Assembly: GCA_949283695.1 (NCBI GenBank) | Contig: CASDTX010000038.1 | Span: 1-64,000 of the forward strand | Origin: an uncultured Eubacteriales bacterium | GTDB taxonomy: Bacteria > Bacillota > Clostridia > Lachnospirales > Lachnospiraceae | Direction: 5' to 3' | DNA: 64,000 bases | Translations under genes and position numbers: made by a program | Notes under the pieces: generated by a model | Databases searched by the model: none | The model's input: only the letters and a program-made list of their open reading frames with translations | Told to the model about the DNA's origin: nothing | Part shown: piece after piece, positions 16,839 to 25,208 of the stretch | How the letters are laid out: the number at the start of each line of letters is the position of its first letter | Numbering within the stretch: position 1 is the first letter of the stretch

Positions 16839-17471
16839 ATGAGAAAAACAGCAAGAACAGCAGTTTTGATCGTGTCTGCGCTGATCATGACAGCAGGAAT
16901 GGCGGGCTGCGGAGCAGGAGAAAAAGATATTGGACGGGATGCGGCGCTGGAGGCGGCCTTGAATGATGCCGGAGTGAATGAATCAGATACAACAAGACTG
17001 AAGGTATCTGAGGACAGAGACGATGGAAGAACTGTCTATGAGATTCGTTTTGACGCAGACGGAAAAGAGTATGAATATGAAATCCAGGCGTCAGACGGAA
17101 AGATCTTAAGTTCGGAAATCGAAACGCTGACAGAGGGCGCGCAGGAAAATGAGGCTCAGAATCATACTGCAGATGCACAGACAGAGAGCGGTGAGGCGCA
17201 GGCACAACAGAACAATACAGCATCCAGCAATACAGATACCGCAGGGGGCAGCCGTACGAATCCGGATGTGGCAGTCAGCCTGGAAGATGCGAAAGCGATT
17301 GCACTGGAACGGGTGCCTGGAGCAGAGGACAAAGATCTGAAGATTGAGCTGGATTATGACGACGGAGTCTATAAGTACGAGGGCGATATTATCTACGGGC
17401 AGAAGGAGTATGATTTTGAAATTGATGCCAACAGCGGCACGATTCTGGAGTGGAGCGAAGAAAGATATTAA
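16839..17471 (+). CDS. PepSY-domain lipoprotein
   Basis: A 210-residue secreted lipoprotein. The signal peptide RTAVLIVSALIMTAGMAGC ends in a lipobox with the lipid-bearing Cys24. Two PepSY-like units follow at about 30-90 (ALEAALNDAGVNESD, EYEYEIQASDGKILSS) and 145-208 (SLEDAKAIALERVPGAE, DFEIDANSGTILEW). They are joined by a Gln/Ala/Asn-rich linker. PepSY units are thought to inhibit peptidases or to modulate cell-surface signalling. The gene follows a regulator/kinase pair and has its own promoter carrying a phased direct repeat, so it is a probable target and perhaps a feedback modulator of the kinase. Confidence 0.85.
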   Translation: MRKTARTAVLIVSALIMTAGMAGCGAGEKDIGRDAALEAALNDAGVNESDTTRLKVSEDRDDGRTVYEIRFDADGKEYEYEIQASDGKILSSEIETLTEGAQENEAQNHTADAQTESGEAQAQQNNTASSNTDTAGGSRTNPDVAVSLEDAKAIALERVPGAEDKDLKIELDYDDGVYKYEGDIIYGQKEYDFEIDANSGTILEWSEERY

Positions 17472-17479
17472 ATGATAAT

Positions 17480-17520
17480 GGAAAAGGAACGCGGGAAATT
17501 GTTCTCAGCGTTCCTTTTCC
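17480..17520. terminator. Bidirectional terminator
   Basis: GGAAAAGGAACGC (17480-17492) pairs perfectly with GCGTTCCTTTTCC (17508-17520) around a 15-base loop. It lies between the convergent PepSY gene and HTH paralog 2, and can act in both directions. Confidence 0.7.
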
Positions 17521-17549
17521 ATTACGGCCAGAAATGTGCTCCGGCTGAG

Positions 17550-18998
17550 TCAGAGCTGTTCAGAATATTTTTGGATGAGCTGTTCGATTCTGAAGATCGT
17601 CTCCATATGAGGATAAAACATACTGTCATCCATATGTTCAAAGAAATCCAGGAAAGCGGAAAGCAGTCCGGATTCCCGAATATCCAGCCAGACCGGTACA
17701 TCGAAAGATACCGGAGTAAAGAACAGATAACCGCTGTGACTGCAGACATGGATGTTGGCCCCGTTTTTGACCGATCCGATGCTCTGGCGCAGCATACGGA
17801 TCCGCTGGGGGAGGTCGCGGTACTTATTGACAAACCGTTCCAGCAGCCGCAGCCGGTCTCTGAGGGAGAACGGAGAATAAATATAGGACGGATATTCTTC
17901 CAGGAGCCCGGTATCCAGAAAATGCTGAATCCCTTCTTCAGAGAAGATGATGACGACAGGGCTCTGGCTGAAATATTTATTCAGGCCGCGGATATGTTCT
18001 GTAAGGTTCTGAATCTGAGACTGTCTGGACGGGAGGCCGGGATTTATATATTTCTCCAGGAGTTCTCCGGTCAGCAGATCTGTCATACAGGGCGTCATCT
18101 GCAGAATATATTCGGCAGAACAGTCGGCGGTAAAGGAATCCTGTATATAGGTGATCTGTTCGGGGATGTTGTCAATTTTTTTCAACAGTACCCGTGACTG
18201 CGCCTTGTATTGACTGAAAAGGCTGCGGAGCAAGGAGAGAAAATCCGGCTGCTGGGAGAAAATCCCGGATTCCAGTGTATCCGAGAGCAGAACCGTACCG
18301 CTGTCGGTCAGGATCATATACGGAAACAGCCGCAGCCCGTCCTCAGAAAGGATATTATCATAGTAATAATAAGGCAGATAGGAGCAGCCGCATGTACACA
18401 GGGGGAGAATATCCATCAGGCGGTGGAGATTATAATTCTTCTTATGATTGATCTGCTCCGAATTATTAAGCTGGATGATGTGATTGATCTTCACGCTTTT
18501 ACTGTGATGTGCCATGGAGATCAGAAGGTGTGTGAGGAAGGGATAATCTGTCCGAAGCAGCAGGTTAATCTCCCCGTCCCCTGCCTGGAGCTGTCTGGCG
18601 ATAATGCTTAGAACAGCCTGGTTCACCTGTGTCGGATTATCCAGCGCCACGAGATCTGTTTCAAACAGAGGAAGTTCTGCGCGGGAATGATCAAGATGAT
18701 TCGTGTTGGCAATATTTTTAAAATTATTAAGAAAGTTAAAAATATCTCTTCTTCGGTAAAAATTGTCGTATCCCTGGGCTTCCACTGCGTATGCTGTGGA
18801 AAGTTCCTGGAATTCTCCGGGGGTCAGGCGAAGATATTCTGCGATCTTATCAACAACCAGAGCGGAAGCAGGCAGCCGTTTCCCATGTATGATCTTGTAC
18901 ATCAGGGAACGGTCGACCCCACAGTATTCGGAGAGAGAATAGATACGGATATTTTTCTGATGTATATATTCCGTAAGCAGCTGAGAAAAATCTGACAT
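17550..18998 (-). CDS. Large HTH (XRE-type) regulator, paralog 2
   Basis: A 482-residue paralog of the protein at 10446-11894, judged by eye to be near half identical. The HTH (residues about 8-65) reads LLTEYIHQKNIRIYSLSEYC and SLMYKIIHGKRLPAS. Conserved blocks in the unassigned remainder include DIFNLNNFKNIANT-like, LMDILPLCTCGCSYLPYYYYDN, QMTPCMTDLL, VIIFSEEGIQHFLDTG-like and LRQSIGSVKNGANIHV. The start has AGGAGG upstream. Identical lengths and evenly spread similarity argue for a folded sensor region rather than a decaying domain. The target genes are unknown. Confidence 0.75.
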   Translation of the reverse strand: MSDFSQLLTEYIHQKNIRIYSLSEYCGVDRSLMYKIIHGKRLPASALVVDKIAEYLRLTPGEFQELSTAYAVEAQGYDNFYRRRDIFNFLNNFKNIANTNHLDHSRAELPLFETDLVALDNPTQVNQAVLSIIARQLQAGDGEINLLLRTDYPFLTHLLISMAHHSKSVKINHIIQLNNSEQINHKKNYNLHRLMDILPLCTCGCSYLPYYYYDNILSEDGLRLFPYMILTDSGTVLLSDTLESGIFSQQPDFLSLLRSLFSQYKAQSRVLLKKIDNIPEQITYIQDSFTADCSAEYILQMTPCMTDLLTGELLEKYINPGLPSRQSQIQNLTEHIRGLNKYFSQSPVVIIFSEEGIQHFLDTGLLEEYPSYIYSPFSLRDRLRLLERFVNKYRDLPQRIRMLRQSIGSVKNGANIHVCSHSGYLFFTPVSFDVPVWLDIRESGLLSAFLDFFEHMDDSMFYPHMETIFRIEQLIQKYSEQL

Positions 18999-19705
18999 AC
19001 ATAAGCCTCCTCTACTTCTCGATAAAAGTAAAAACTAGTATAACATTTAAGGTGTGTGAAAACTATGCTTTTGGAGGAAGAAAAGCTGTCCACAATGTTG
19101 TCCACACATTGAACGACAGATTTAAAATGCGTAAAATATACACGGCGGTACTCAAAAGCGACGGATAGAATTGGGCGATTTGGCGGGTACACCGGCGCTA
19201 AGATTTCTTTTTGTTCATGGACAGCACCTGGAAGAAGGAATCTGGAATCCGGCACGCGAGGTTCAGAGAGGGAGAGTTTTGAGATAGAAACGGCGTAGAA
19301 ACGGATACCCTTTCATCCATGGAGCATGGCATTATGATCAGGCTGATAAGCGGCAGGGAGGAGTTCCGGAGATTGTAAGTACCGCTCAGAAATCTTCAGG
19401 ACATCTGCCGGACATACAGATGCTGTTAGGAGAACGATTTTGAGGCATCTGAAACTCTGTTATTTTTTGATCGTATGCTTTAGGGGCGGGAGATAGGAAA
19501 AGTACGGACGATTCACAGAAACGGCCTGAGGAGAAATCCGGTATGGAGAATTATGCCGTGCTCCTGACTGGCGAGAAGCAGCGGAAAAAGCGGCTGAAAT
19601 TTTCATTGACGTATCAGAATAAGTTTGGTATAATTCAGAAGATGTCTGAATAGAATAGTGATACATGGTATCTGTCAGCGGCAGTGGTCATGGTTTCACA
19701 GGCAA
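18999..19705. other. 707-base gap with decayed coding remnants
   Basis: No intact gene is visible. Two short frames look like debris of a hydrolase. One around 19192-19290 reads LRFLFVHGQHLEEGIWNP. One at 19303-19443 reads FIHGAWHYDQADKRQGG and ends with a stop; both carry a His-Gly pair as seen near the oxyanion region of alpha/beta hydrolases. This is a weak resemblance only. The promoter of HTH paralog 2 and that of the tRNA must also lie here. Confidence 0.3.
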
Positions 19706-19777
19706 GGCGCAGTAGCCAAGTGGTAAGGCGTGGGTCTGCAACACCCTGATTCACCGGTTCAAATCCGGTCTGCGCCT
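19706..19777 (+). tRNA. tRNA-Cys (GCA)
   Basis: The cloverleaf folds completely: acceptor GGCGCAG/CTGCGCC, D-arm GCC/GGC, anticodon loop CTGCAAC with anticodon GCA, T-arm ACCGG/CCGGT with TTCAAAT, discriminator T. The outermost pair of the anticodon stem is a T-T mismatch. No CCA is encoded. A terminator follows at once, and a truncated integrase lies about 200 bases downstream. Confidence 0.95.
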
Positions 19778-19786
19778 CTCAAAAAG

Positions 19787-19818
19787 CCCGAAAAACTAGG
19801 TTTTTCGGGTATTTTTTT
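19787..19818 (+). terminator. Intrinsic terminator of tRNA-Cys
   Basis: CCCGAAAAA pairs with TTTTTCGGG around a 5-base loop and is followed by a run of seven T. Confidence 0.85.
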
Positions 19819-19952
19819 ACCCTGAAATTTTTTCATGGATATGATGGCGCCTACCCTAAATATTTTTTCGGGTCATGCTTCTGCCTTTTCTGTTCCAAAT
19901 AATAGTTCTAAAATAATAAACAGCCAGAAACCGCATAAAATCGCGTAAAACC

Positions 19953-19976
19953 GGTTCATAAGGTGGTTCATAAGGT
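19953..19976. repeat. Exact 12-base tandem repeat
   Basis: GGTTCATAAGGT occurs twice without a gap, just beyond the stop codon of the integrase remnant. It may be part of an ancestral attachment or recombination region. Confidence 0.6.
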
Positions 19977-19983
19977 GGCGGAT

Positions 19984-20228
19984 TTAAGCCGCCTGATCCA
20001 GAGAATCTATGAGTTCTACTTTCTTTTCGCTGTCAGTATGGAAATAGGTATTGATTACAACCTCGTAGCTGTCTCCTAAAAGTTCAGCAGCTTCTTTTAA
20101 ATCTCCCATGCTCTGTGTATTGCGAATAAGATTTGTTGCAAATGTATGCCGTAATGCGTGCAGATTATAAAGCGGCAGACCTTTTTTTCGGTATCGGGCC
20201 GTCCATCCTCCTCTCTTGTTTTGGGTTT
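19984..20228 (-). pseudogene. Truncated tyrosine recombinase (integrase), C-terminal remnant
   Basis: About 80 codons without a start remain of a phage/ICE-type integrase. The frame reads GGWTARYRKKGLPLYNLHAL, then RHTFATNLIRNT with the catalytic R-H-x-x-F/R box. It continues ELLGDSYEVVINTYFH with the tyrosine nucleophile region, and ends EKKVELIDSLDQAA. An in-frame stop lies just upstream at about 20229, and the first two thirds of the protein are missing. It sits next to tRNA-Cys, the classical place for an integrase inserted with its element at a tRNA 3' end. The element body is gone; the other side of the break is a GH2 gene tail. Confidence 0.8.
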
Positions 20229-20245
20229 ACCTATCCCTAACATGA

Positions 20246-20986
20246 GAGAGATGGCTTTTGGGAGATACCGGGGTGATCAATATTATTGGTGATCCCGGCG
20301 GCGAGGCTTTGTATAATAAGGCCGTATGGGGATTAAGCGACAAGCCCGGCATAGAGGTACGTCCGTTAAACCGCGATGCAGACAAAGCCTATAAATCAGC
20401 ATGGCGCGGGACGGACGCTATACCGTCATGGTCCTGGCGCGGCTGTGAGGGCAGAAAGGCTTTGATAGAGGTTTATTCCAGTGATGCGGAAGTGGAGCTG
20501 TTTTTGAATGGCATATCCATAGGAAGAAACAGTACGGAAGAATACAAAAGCTGCTTTGAGACTACATATCAGGCAGGCACATTAGAAGCTGTCGCCTATG
20601 ACATTCAGGGGAATGAAACGGGCAGGAGTTCTCTTACTTCGGCAAAGGGAGACCTTAGAATATCTGTTTGCCCCGAAACTAAGGCATACGCAGGGAAACT
20701 GCTTTATGTAAACATAGACATTTGCGGCGAAGACGGAATCGTAGAATCCAATGCTGACGCCGAGTTGACAGTTTCTGTTGCGGGCGGCGAACTGCTTGGT
20801 TATGGCAGCGCCAATTCAAGGACTGAAGAAAGCTATCTTCGAGGAAAATTCACCACATATCGAGGGAGATCTCAAGCCATCATCCGTGTGGGTGGTGGGG
20901 AAAAATTAGAAATATTCGTTCAAGGGGGAGGTATGAGGTCTTCAAGCGGCATTAAAATCAGCAGCGAAGATGCAGGCTGGCGGTGA
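20246..20986 (+). pseudogene. C-terminal fragment of a GH2 beta-galactosidase-type enzyme
   Basis: The frame is open from 20246 and contains only the accessory C-terminal beta-sandwich region of a family 2 glycoside hydrolase. Recognisable blocks are YNKAVWGLSDKPGIEVRP, AWRGTDAIPSWSWRGCEG, LFLNGISIGR, GTLEAVAYDIQGNE and GSANSRTEESYLRGKFTTY. The N-terminal sugar-binding, linker and catalytic TIM-barrel domains, with both catalytic glutamates, are missing. A TTG at 20258 is the only nearby start and has no ribosome site. It is a fragment left by a deletion that fused integrase debris to the end of a GH2 gene. Confidence 0.8.
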
Positions 20987-21269
20987 GCACATGGCGGATT
21001 GTGAAGATAAGTTTCATGTAAATTATAAAGTAAACTTTGAAGAGAGACTTTAAGTAGATTTAAGACCTCCTAGGGGATTCCTCTCAATAGCATTAAGGTA
21101 AGAATTTTTTGAAAAAACTACGAAGGAATCTACGATTCGTGCATATGCCGGACTGAGAGTGACTGCGAGATAGCGGATCACTGCCACTGTGGAGGCTTAA
21201 AGGCTTCCAGTGTCGGATGCTGTCAGTGATGCCGTTCCGATGACTTTCTGCTGTCAAATTAGTCTAACA
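20987..21269. other. Noncoding stretch with weak stem-loops
   Basis: No gene is visible. ATCACTG (about 21178) and CAGTGAT (about 21229) form an outer stem around a GGAGGC/GCTTCC inner hairpin. It may be the end of the decayed IS element or a relic of the lost island. Confidence 0.3.
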
Positions 21270-21735
21270 CATTTACGGCTCGCATACCATGGAATATGCA
21301 GTAGTATGAGCTCATGGTTGCGTCCTGCGGAGCCTTTCTGATAGGGAGCGGGTCGCAGTAAAACATACGTGTCCGTGGATTTTTCTGCGGTCCAGCTCGA
21401 TGGCTGCTGGATTTGAGAATTTCGTTTTCACAAAGTGGATGGTAAGCAGTACCTTGCCGCCCTTTTTCCCTTCTACAGAATCAATCTGTGTGACAGGCAG
21501 ATGGCGATGCTCCTGCATAAAAAGGAGGAAGTCTTCATAAGTCCTCCCGATTCTGCGTTTTTTAAAGGGTACACTTTTTCAAGTCAGGACAGCCGTTGCA
21601 GACGTAAGGCGGTCGGGAAAGCCGGGGGCATTTCTCCGCCACAAAATCCGGGCAGACAGAAGTACATTTTTTGCAAGACCAGCAATACCGTCTGCTGTTG
21701 CGGAACTGCACAATCTCCGCCGGTCACAGTGATAG
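21270..21735 (-). pseudogene. Broken IS30-family transposase
   Basis: Scattered minus-strand pieces belong to an IS30-type transposase. The Cys-rich segment reads CPDFVAEKCPRLSRPPYVCNGC, written here in two halves as CPDFVAEKC and LSRPPYVCNGC. Then come RTYEDFLLFMQEH, VTQIDSVEGKKGGKVLLTI and FSNPAAIELDRRK, and after a frame change FYCDP and PYQKGSAGRNHEL. The central part between KVLLTIHFV and FSNPAAIE is deleted, and at least two frameshifts and a stop interrupt it. The DDE catalytic set is incomplete, so it cannot transpose. Confidence 0.75.
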
Positions 21736-21964
21736 CGTAAAGAGCAGTTGTTTTGCAATAAAGAGATGTATAAATTTATACCGGAGTAACTTCCGCCTAT
21801 GACTTATTTCCAAGTAACTTCTACTTTGGAAAGACTAAGGATGGAATTTAGTTTGGAAAATAACTATGGAATCTCATGCATAACAAAATTCAAATAACCA
21901 ATAGGAATCCTCCTCTTTTTCTGATATAATATTCGGATAATACTGCTAAAAGGATGGATCGGAA

Positions 21965-22666
21965 ATGCAGCTCTATGAAAAAATATACTATGATATTTAT
22001 AACAAAATCGTATCCGGTGAATACAAAGAAGGAGATCTGTGTCCCAGTGAGAAAGAGCTGGCAGAACAATATCAGGTCAGCAAAGCGCCGATCCGTCAGG
22101 CAATGAATAAACTGGAGACCATTGGCATGATCGAAAGAAAACGCGGGAAAGGCACCTATGTACGCAGGCTGGAACCCTCAAACTATAAAATGCAGCTCTG
22201 CGGGCTGACCGCGAATTTTTATGAAGCTGTGCCCGGCATGAAATATACTACACAGACATTAGACATCACTCCTACGCCGCAGGAAATTGCCGCCAGGGTG
22301 GCAGACGAGCTGCCGCCGCGCTGCATACATATCGAAAGGACCGGGTACCTGAATGGAAAGCCACAGCAGATATCCCGGCATTATCTGTTCGATATTACCT
22401 ACTGGGATCGGATGGAAACCAATATACAGACGTGGAGATACTTTCTGGAGCGCAATCTGGATATTGTATTCAGCCACACAACGGATCAGCTTTCTGCTGT
22501 CAATGTAAAAGGAGAGATGGCTCATTTTTTCCACCCCGGGTCCGAAAGCGAAACTGTTCTTCTTGTAGAACGCTTTTCCAGAGAGCGCACCGGGACTCTT
22601 ATTGAATACTCGGCATTTTATATGAATACAGACAACTGGAAATATACCGTTGAATTCGGAGGTTAA
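21965..22666 (+). CDS. GntR/HutC-family transcriptional regulator
   Basis: A 233-residue regulator with an N-terminal winged helix (YEKIYYDIYNKIVSGEYKEG, then CPSEKELAEQYQVSKAPIRQ, residues about 1-70) and a UTRA effector-binding domain (about 90-230). The UTRA domain is recognisable by HIERTGYLNGKPQQISRHYL and IEYSAFYMNTDNWKYTVEF. HutC-type regulators bind a small metabolite and derepress transport or catabolic genes. It faces the APC permease gene tail-to-tail, sharing one terminator, so control of that permease is possible but not shown. Confidence 0.88.
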   Translation: MQLYEKIYYDIYNKIVSGEYKEGDLCPSEKELAEQYQVSKAPIRQAMNKLETIGMIERKRGKGTYVRRLEPSNYKMQLCGLTANFYEAVPGMKYTTQTLDITPTPQEIAARVADELPPRCIHIERTGYLNGKPQQISRHYLFDITYWDRMETNIQTWRYFLERNLDIVFSHTTDQLSAVNVKGEMAHFFHPGSESETVLLVERFSRERTGTLIEYSAFYMNTDNWKYTVEFGG

Positions 22667-22703
22667 AACAACAGCGCAGGGATTTTCCCTGCGCCGTTGT
22701 TTT
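22665..22703. terminator. Bidirectional terminator
   Basis: GCGCAGGG/CCCTGCGC with a 5-base loop, extended by AAAACAAC on one side and GTTGTTTT on the other. It serves the convergent GntR and permease genes. Confidence 0.8.
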
Positions 22704-22732
22704 GGAAGGATTCTTATGGAGCAGCTTTTCAA

Positions 22733-24160
22733 CTATATCTCCGGGCGGGATCCGAAATCATCTCCATATCTCTTTCTGCACAGAAAGTAAAAGAAGATGC
22801 CAAGCAGAATCCAGCCCCCGGCAATCATCCATTCCTGAGGTTTGAGCGTATTCCCCGAACCGGGGATTATGTACATGGCAGTCATAAATGCAGACATGCA
22901 TACTGCCAGCAGACCAACTATTTTATAATGCTTCACTTTATATGGCCGGGGAAGATCCGGCTCTTTTTTACGCAGGATCAAAAAAGAAACTGACACGATG
23001 CAATATGCGATGCAGCATCCGAAATTCCCTGCCGGGATAATCCAGCGCACGATATTCTGTCCGAAAAACGGCGCGATACAGGAAAGGATTCCGATCAGCA
23101 CAAGTGCATTTACAGGTGTTTTGTAGCGGGGATGCAACCTGGCAAAGCATTGCGGAAGCATATGTGACTGGGCCAGGGCATAGATCGAACGGCTCCCGCC
23201 TATCAGGAAGGAGTTCCAGCTTGTGGCAATGCCGCAGATCCCGCCGATGATCAGGACATCCGCCATGACAGGACTGCGAAATGCTCTGGTCATCGCTTCT
23301 GCCGGAATAAGCGCAAGGCGTTCAGTGAGCTGCCCGATCTCTTCCCGGCTGTAGATCAGACCAACTCCCAGGATAACGAGACTGTAAAACGCGATGGCAA
23401 AAAGGATAGAAAACATCATGATCTTCCCCACTTTTTTCAATGGAAAGCACATCTCCTCCGCTGTCTGCGGGATCACATCAAAGCCGATAAAGAAAAAAGG
23501 AGTGATGATCGCAACGCTGACAACGGAATGGAACGCTCCGGATGCAGAACTGCCCGTAAACAGCTGTCCCGACAGATTGCCCGCATCACCGTTGCCCGCA
23601 GCGCCGGCAATGAGCAGGATCCCGGCTGCGCCCACGATAAACGTAAGGACATTCTGCAGGTTAGCCGCTTCTTTGGTGCCGCGTATATTTACATAAGTGA
23701 CAAAGACAGAGATGAGGATCGCGGCGGCGATCCAGCTTACATAGATATCTGATCCTGCCACGGTTCCCAGATATCCTTTCAGGAACGGCGGATAAAGATA
23801 CGCGATGATCGTCGGGAGCGCGCACGCCTCGAAGCACACGCAGCCCACATACCCCAGTATGATGGCCCAGGTACAGATAAATGAGCCGTTCGGTCCCAGC
23901 GCACGGTAGCTGAAGACGTGGTTCCCGCCGCACTGGGGCATCGCTGAGGTGAGCTCCGCATAAGCCAGCCCGACGCAGAATACCATCATCCCGCCGACAG
24001 CAAAACCAATGACAGCACCCAGCACACCTCCTGACAGGATCCAGTCACCGGCCGAAATAACCCAGCCCCATCCGATCATAGCTCCGAACGCGAGCATCAG
24101 GACATCCTTAGCGGATAACACTTTTTCAAATTTTGAACCCGATCGATCTGTACTGTTCAT
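22733..24160 (-). CDS. APC-family amino acid permease
   Basis: A 475-residue integral membrane transporter of the amino acid/polyamine/organocation superfamily with about 12 hydrophobic segments. The signature GAMIGWGWVISAGDWI in helix 1 carries the unwound glycine stretch that binds the amino group. AYAELTSAMPQCGGNHVFSY follows helix 2, and FIGFDVIPQTAEEM marks helix 6. The upstream in-frame ATG at 24205 has a poor site; the ATG at 24160 follows GGGAG by about 7 bases. It is transcribed after the short YheO/DauR-like gene, whose end overlaps the longer frame, so both form one unit. An amino acid or amine is the likely cargo. Confidence 0.85.
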   Translation of the reverse strand: MNSTDRSGSKFEKVLSAKDVLMLAFGAMIGWGWVISAGDWILSGGVLGAVIGFAVGGMMVFCVGLAYAELTSAMPQCGGNHVFSYRALGPNGSFICTWAIILGYVGCVCFEACALPTIIAYLYPPFLKGYLGTVAGSDIYVSWIAAAILISVFVTYVNIRGTKEAANLQNVLTFIVGAAGILLIAGAAGNGDAGNLSGQLFTGSSASGAFHSVVSVAIITPFFFIGFDVIPQTAEEMCFPLKKVGKIMMFSILFAIAFYSLVILGVGLIYSREEIGQLTERLALIPAEAMTRAFRSPVMADVLIIGGICGIATSWNSFLIGGSRSIYALAQSHMLPQCFARLHPRYKTPVNALVLIGILSCIAPFFGQNIVRWIIPAGNFGCCIAYCIVSVSFLILRKKEPDLPRPYKVKHYKIVGLLAVCMSAFMTAMYIIPGSGNTLKPQEWMIAGGWILLGIFFYFLCRKRYGDDFGSRPEI

Positions 24161-24176
24161 AACATTCTCCCTTCGT

Positions 24177-24587
24177 TTAATCCCCTGCATGCTTTTCCAG
24201 TTCATTCAGATAACGGTAAACACTTGCGACGGAACAGGACATCCGTTTTGCCACATATGGCACAGAGCCTTTTAGCTGGAAAAGCCCCTTCCTGTTCAAA
24301 TGAGAGATCACGGATATCTTTTCATCCTGTGTCATCCCGTCCTCCGTGGTCCCTTTATAATTGCACAGATAATTATGTGAGAGATATGCCCTGGACGCCA
24401 GCATCTGCAGTGCTGCATCCGTAAGCGGACTTCCGGTCTTGCGCCGTCTGATGTCGCCGTTTGCGATCGCAACCACTGCATTATCCTTACGGTTCAGATC
24501 ATGCAGCACGATCTCATAATTTTCTCCAAGTGTATGCCCCAGAAAAGTGACGAGCGTCTTGCATAAATGAAGATCTCTACTGTTCAT
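24177..24587 (-). CDS. Short YheO/DauR-like regulator (136 aa)
   Basis: This regulator has the first part of a YheO-type PAS domain (LGENYEIVLHDLNRKDNAVVA, IANGDIRRRKTGSPL) joined directly to the HTH of the DauR type (KGSVPYVAKRMSCSVASVYR). Compared with its 239-residue relative at 27866-28582, the middle (second half of PAS and linker) is missing. It could be a natural short form or an internally deleted gene; the HTH is complete. It is the first gene of a unit with the APC permease, and a 25-base palindrome lies in its promoter region. DauR relatives sense D-arginine; here the ligand is unknown. Confidence 0.75.
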   Translation of the reverse strand: MNSRDLHLCKTLVTFLGHTLGENYEIVLHDLNRKDNAVVAIANGDIRRRKTGSPLTDAALQMLASRAYLSHNYLCNYKGTTEDGMTQDEKISVISHLNRKGLFQLKGSVPYVAKRMSCSVASVYRYLNELEKHAGD

Positions 24588-24609
24588 GTATTACCACTCC
24601 TCTGATAAT

Positions 24610-24634
24610 TAAATTATTATGCGATAATAATTTA
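24610..24634. promoter_or_regulatory. 25-base AT-rich palindromic operator
   Basis: TAAATTATTAT, a 3-base spacer (GCG) and the exact reverse complement. It lies 23 bases before the short regulator's start codon, in the divergent space shared with ridA, and is a strong candidate binding site for one of the two YheO/DauR-like proteins. Confidence 0.55.
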
Positions 24635-24734
24635 TTACTTCAATTTCCATTATTTCACGAAATGTAATCAAAATCAACAACTATTTTGTTTATCTATAAA
24701 TTTATATTGACATTTTCAACATATTATAATATTA

Positions 24735-24754
24735 TAATAAAACAAATTTTATTA
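24735..24754. promoter_or_regulatory. Palindromic operator upstream of ridA
   Basis: TAATAAAA, 4 bases, TTTTATTA. It is very close to the palindrome in front of the second regulator (27821-27838), suggesting both are read by the same protein. It lies about 33 bases before the ridA start codon, where a repressor would act. Confidence 0.5.
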
Positions 24755-24786
24755 CGTTTCAAATTTATTTGAAAAGGAGGATTCAT

Positions 24787-25167
24787 ATGAAGACAATCTT
24801 AAACAGCAGCAAGGCTCCGGGCGCGATCGGACCCTATGTCCAGGGGGTAGACACAGGCAGCTTATTATTTCTGTCCGGACAGCTCCCGATTGATCCGGAG
24901 GCGGGAAAGATCACGGCAGAAACCATCGAAGAGCAGACGCGGCAGTCTCTCACGAATGTCCGCAATATTCTGGAATCAGCGGGCTGCACAATGAGCAGCA
25001 TTGTGAAAACAACGGTATTTTTGTCAGATATCAAAAATTTTGCAAAGATGAATGAAGTATACGGTTCCTTTTTCGAAGACGGTACATATCCTGCAAGATC
25101 CGCATTTGAGGTAGCAGCGCTTCCGCAGGGAGCACTCGTGGAGATCGAAGTAATCGCACAGAAATAA
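24787..25167 (+). CDS. ridA: RidA-family enamine/imine deaminase
   Basis: A 126-residue trimeric RidA protein that hydrolyses reactive enamines such as 2-aminoacrylate to ketoacids and ammonia. Family marks are SKAPGAIGPYVQGV, LLFLSGQLPIDPE, and the substrate-binding Arg in DGTYPARSAFEVAALPQGA followed by LVEIEVIA. AAAAGGAGG lies 7 bases before the ATG at 24787. It leads an operon with an MFS carrier and a PatB/MalY-type lyase. That lyase family releases aminoacrylate from cysteine-like substrates, so RidA next to it makes chemical sense. Confidence 0.93.
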   Translation: MKTILNSSKAPGAIGPYVQGVDTGSLLFLSGQLPIDPEAGKITAETIEEQTRQSLTNVRNILESAGCTMSSIVKTTVFLSDIKNFAKMNEVYGSFFEDGTYPARSAFEVAALPQGALVEIEVIAQK

Positions 25168-25208
25168 TCCGGAACAATACAATCGAAAATCTGATGGAGG
25201 AACATATT

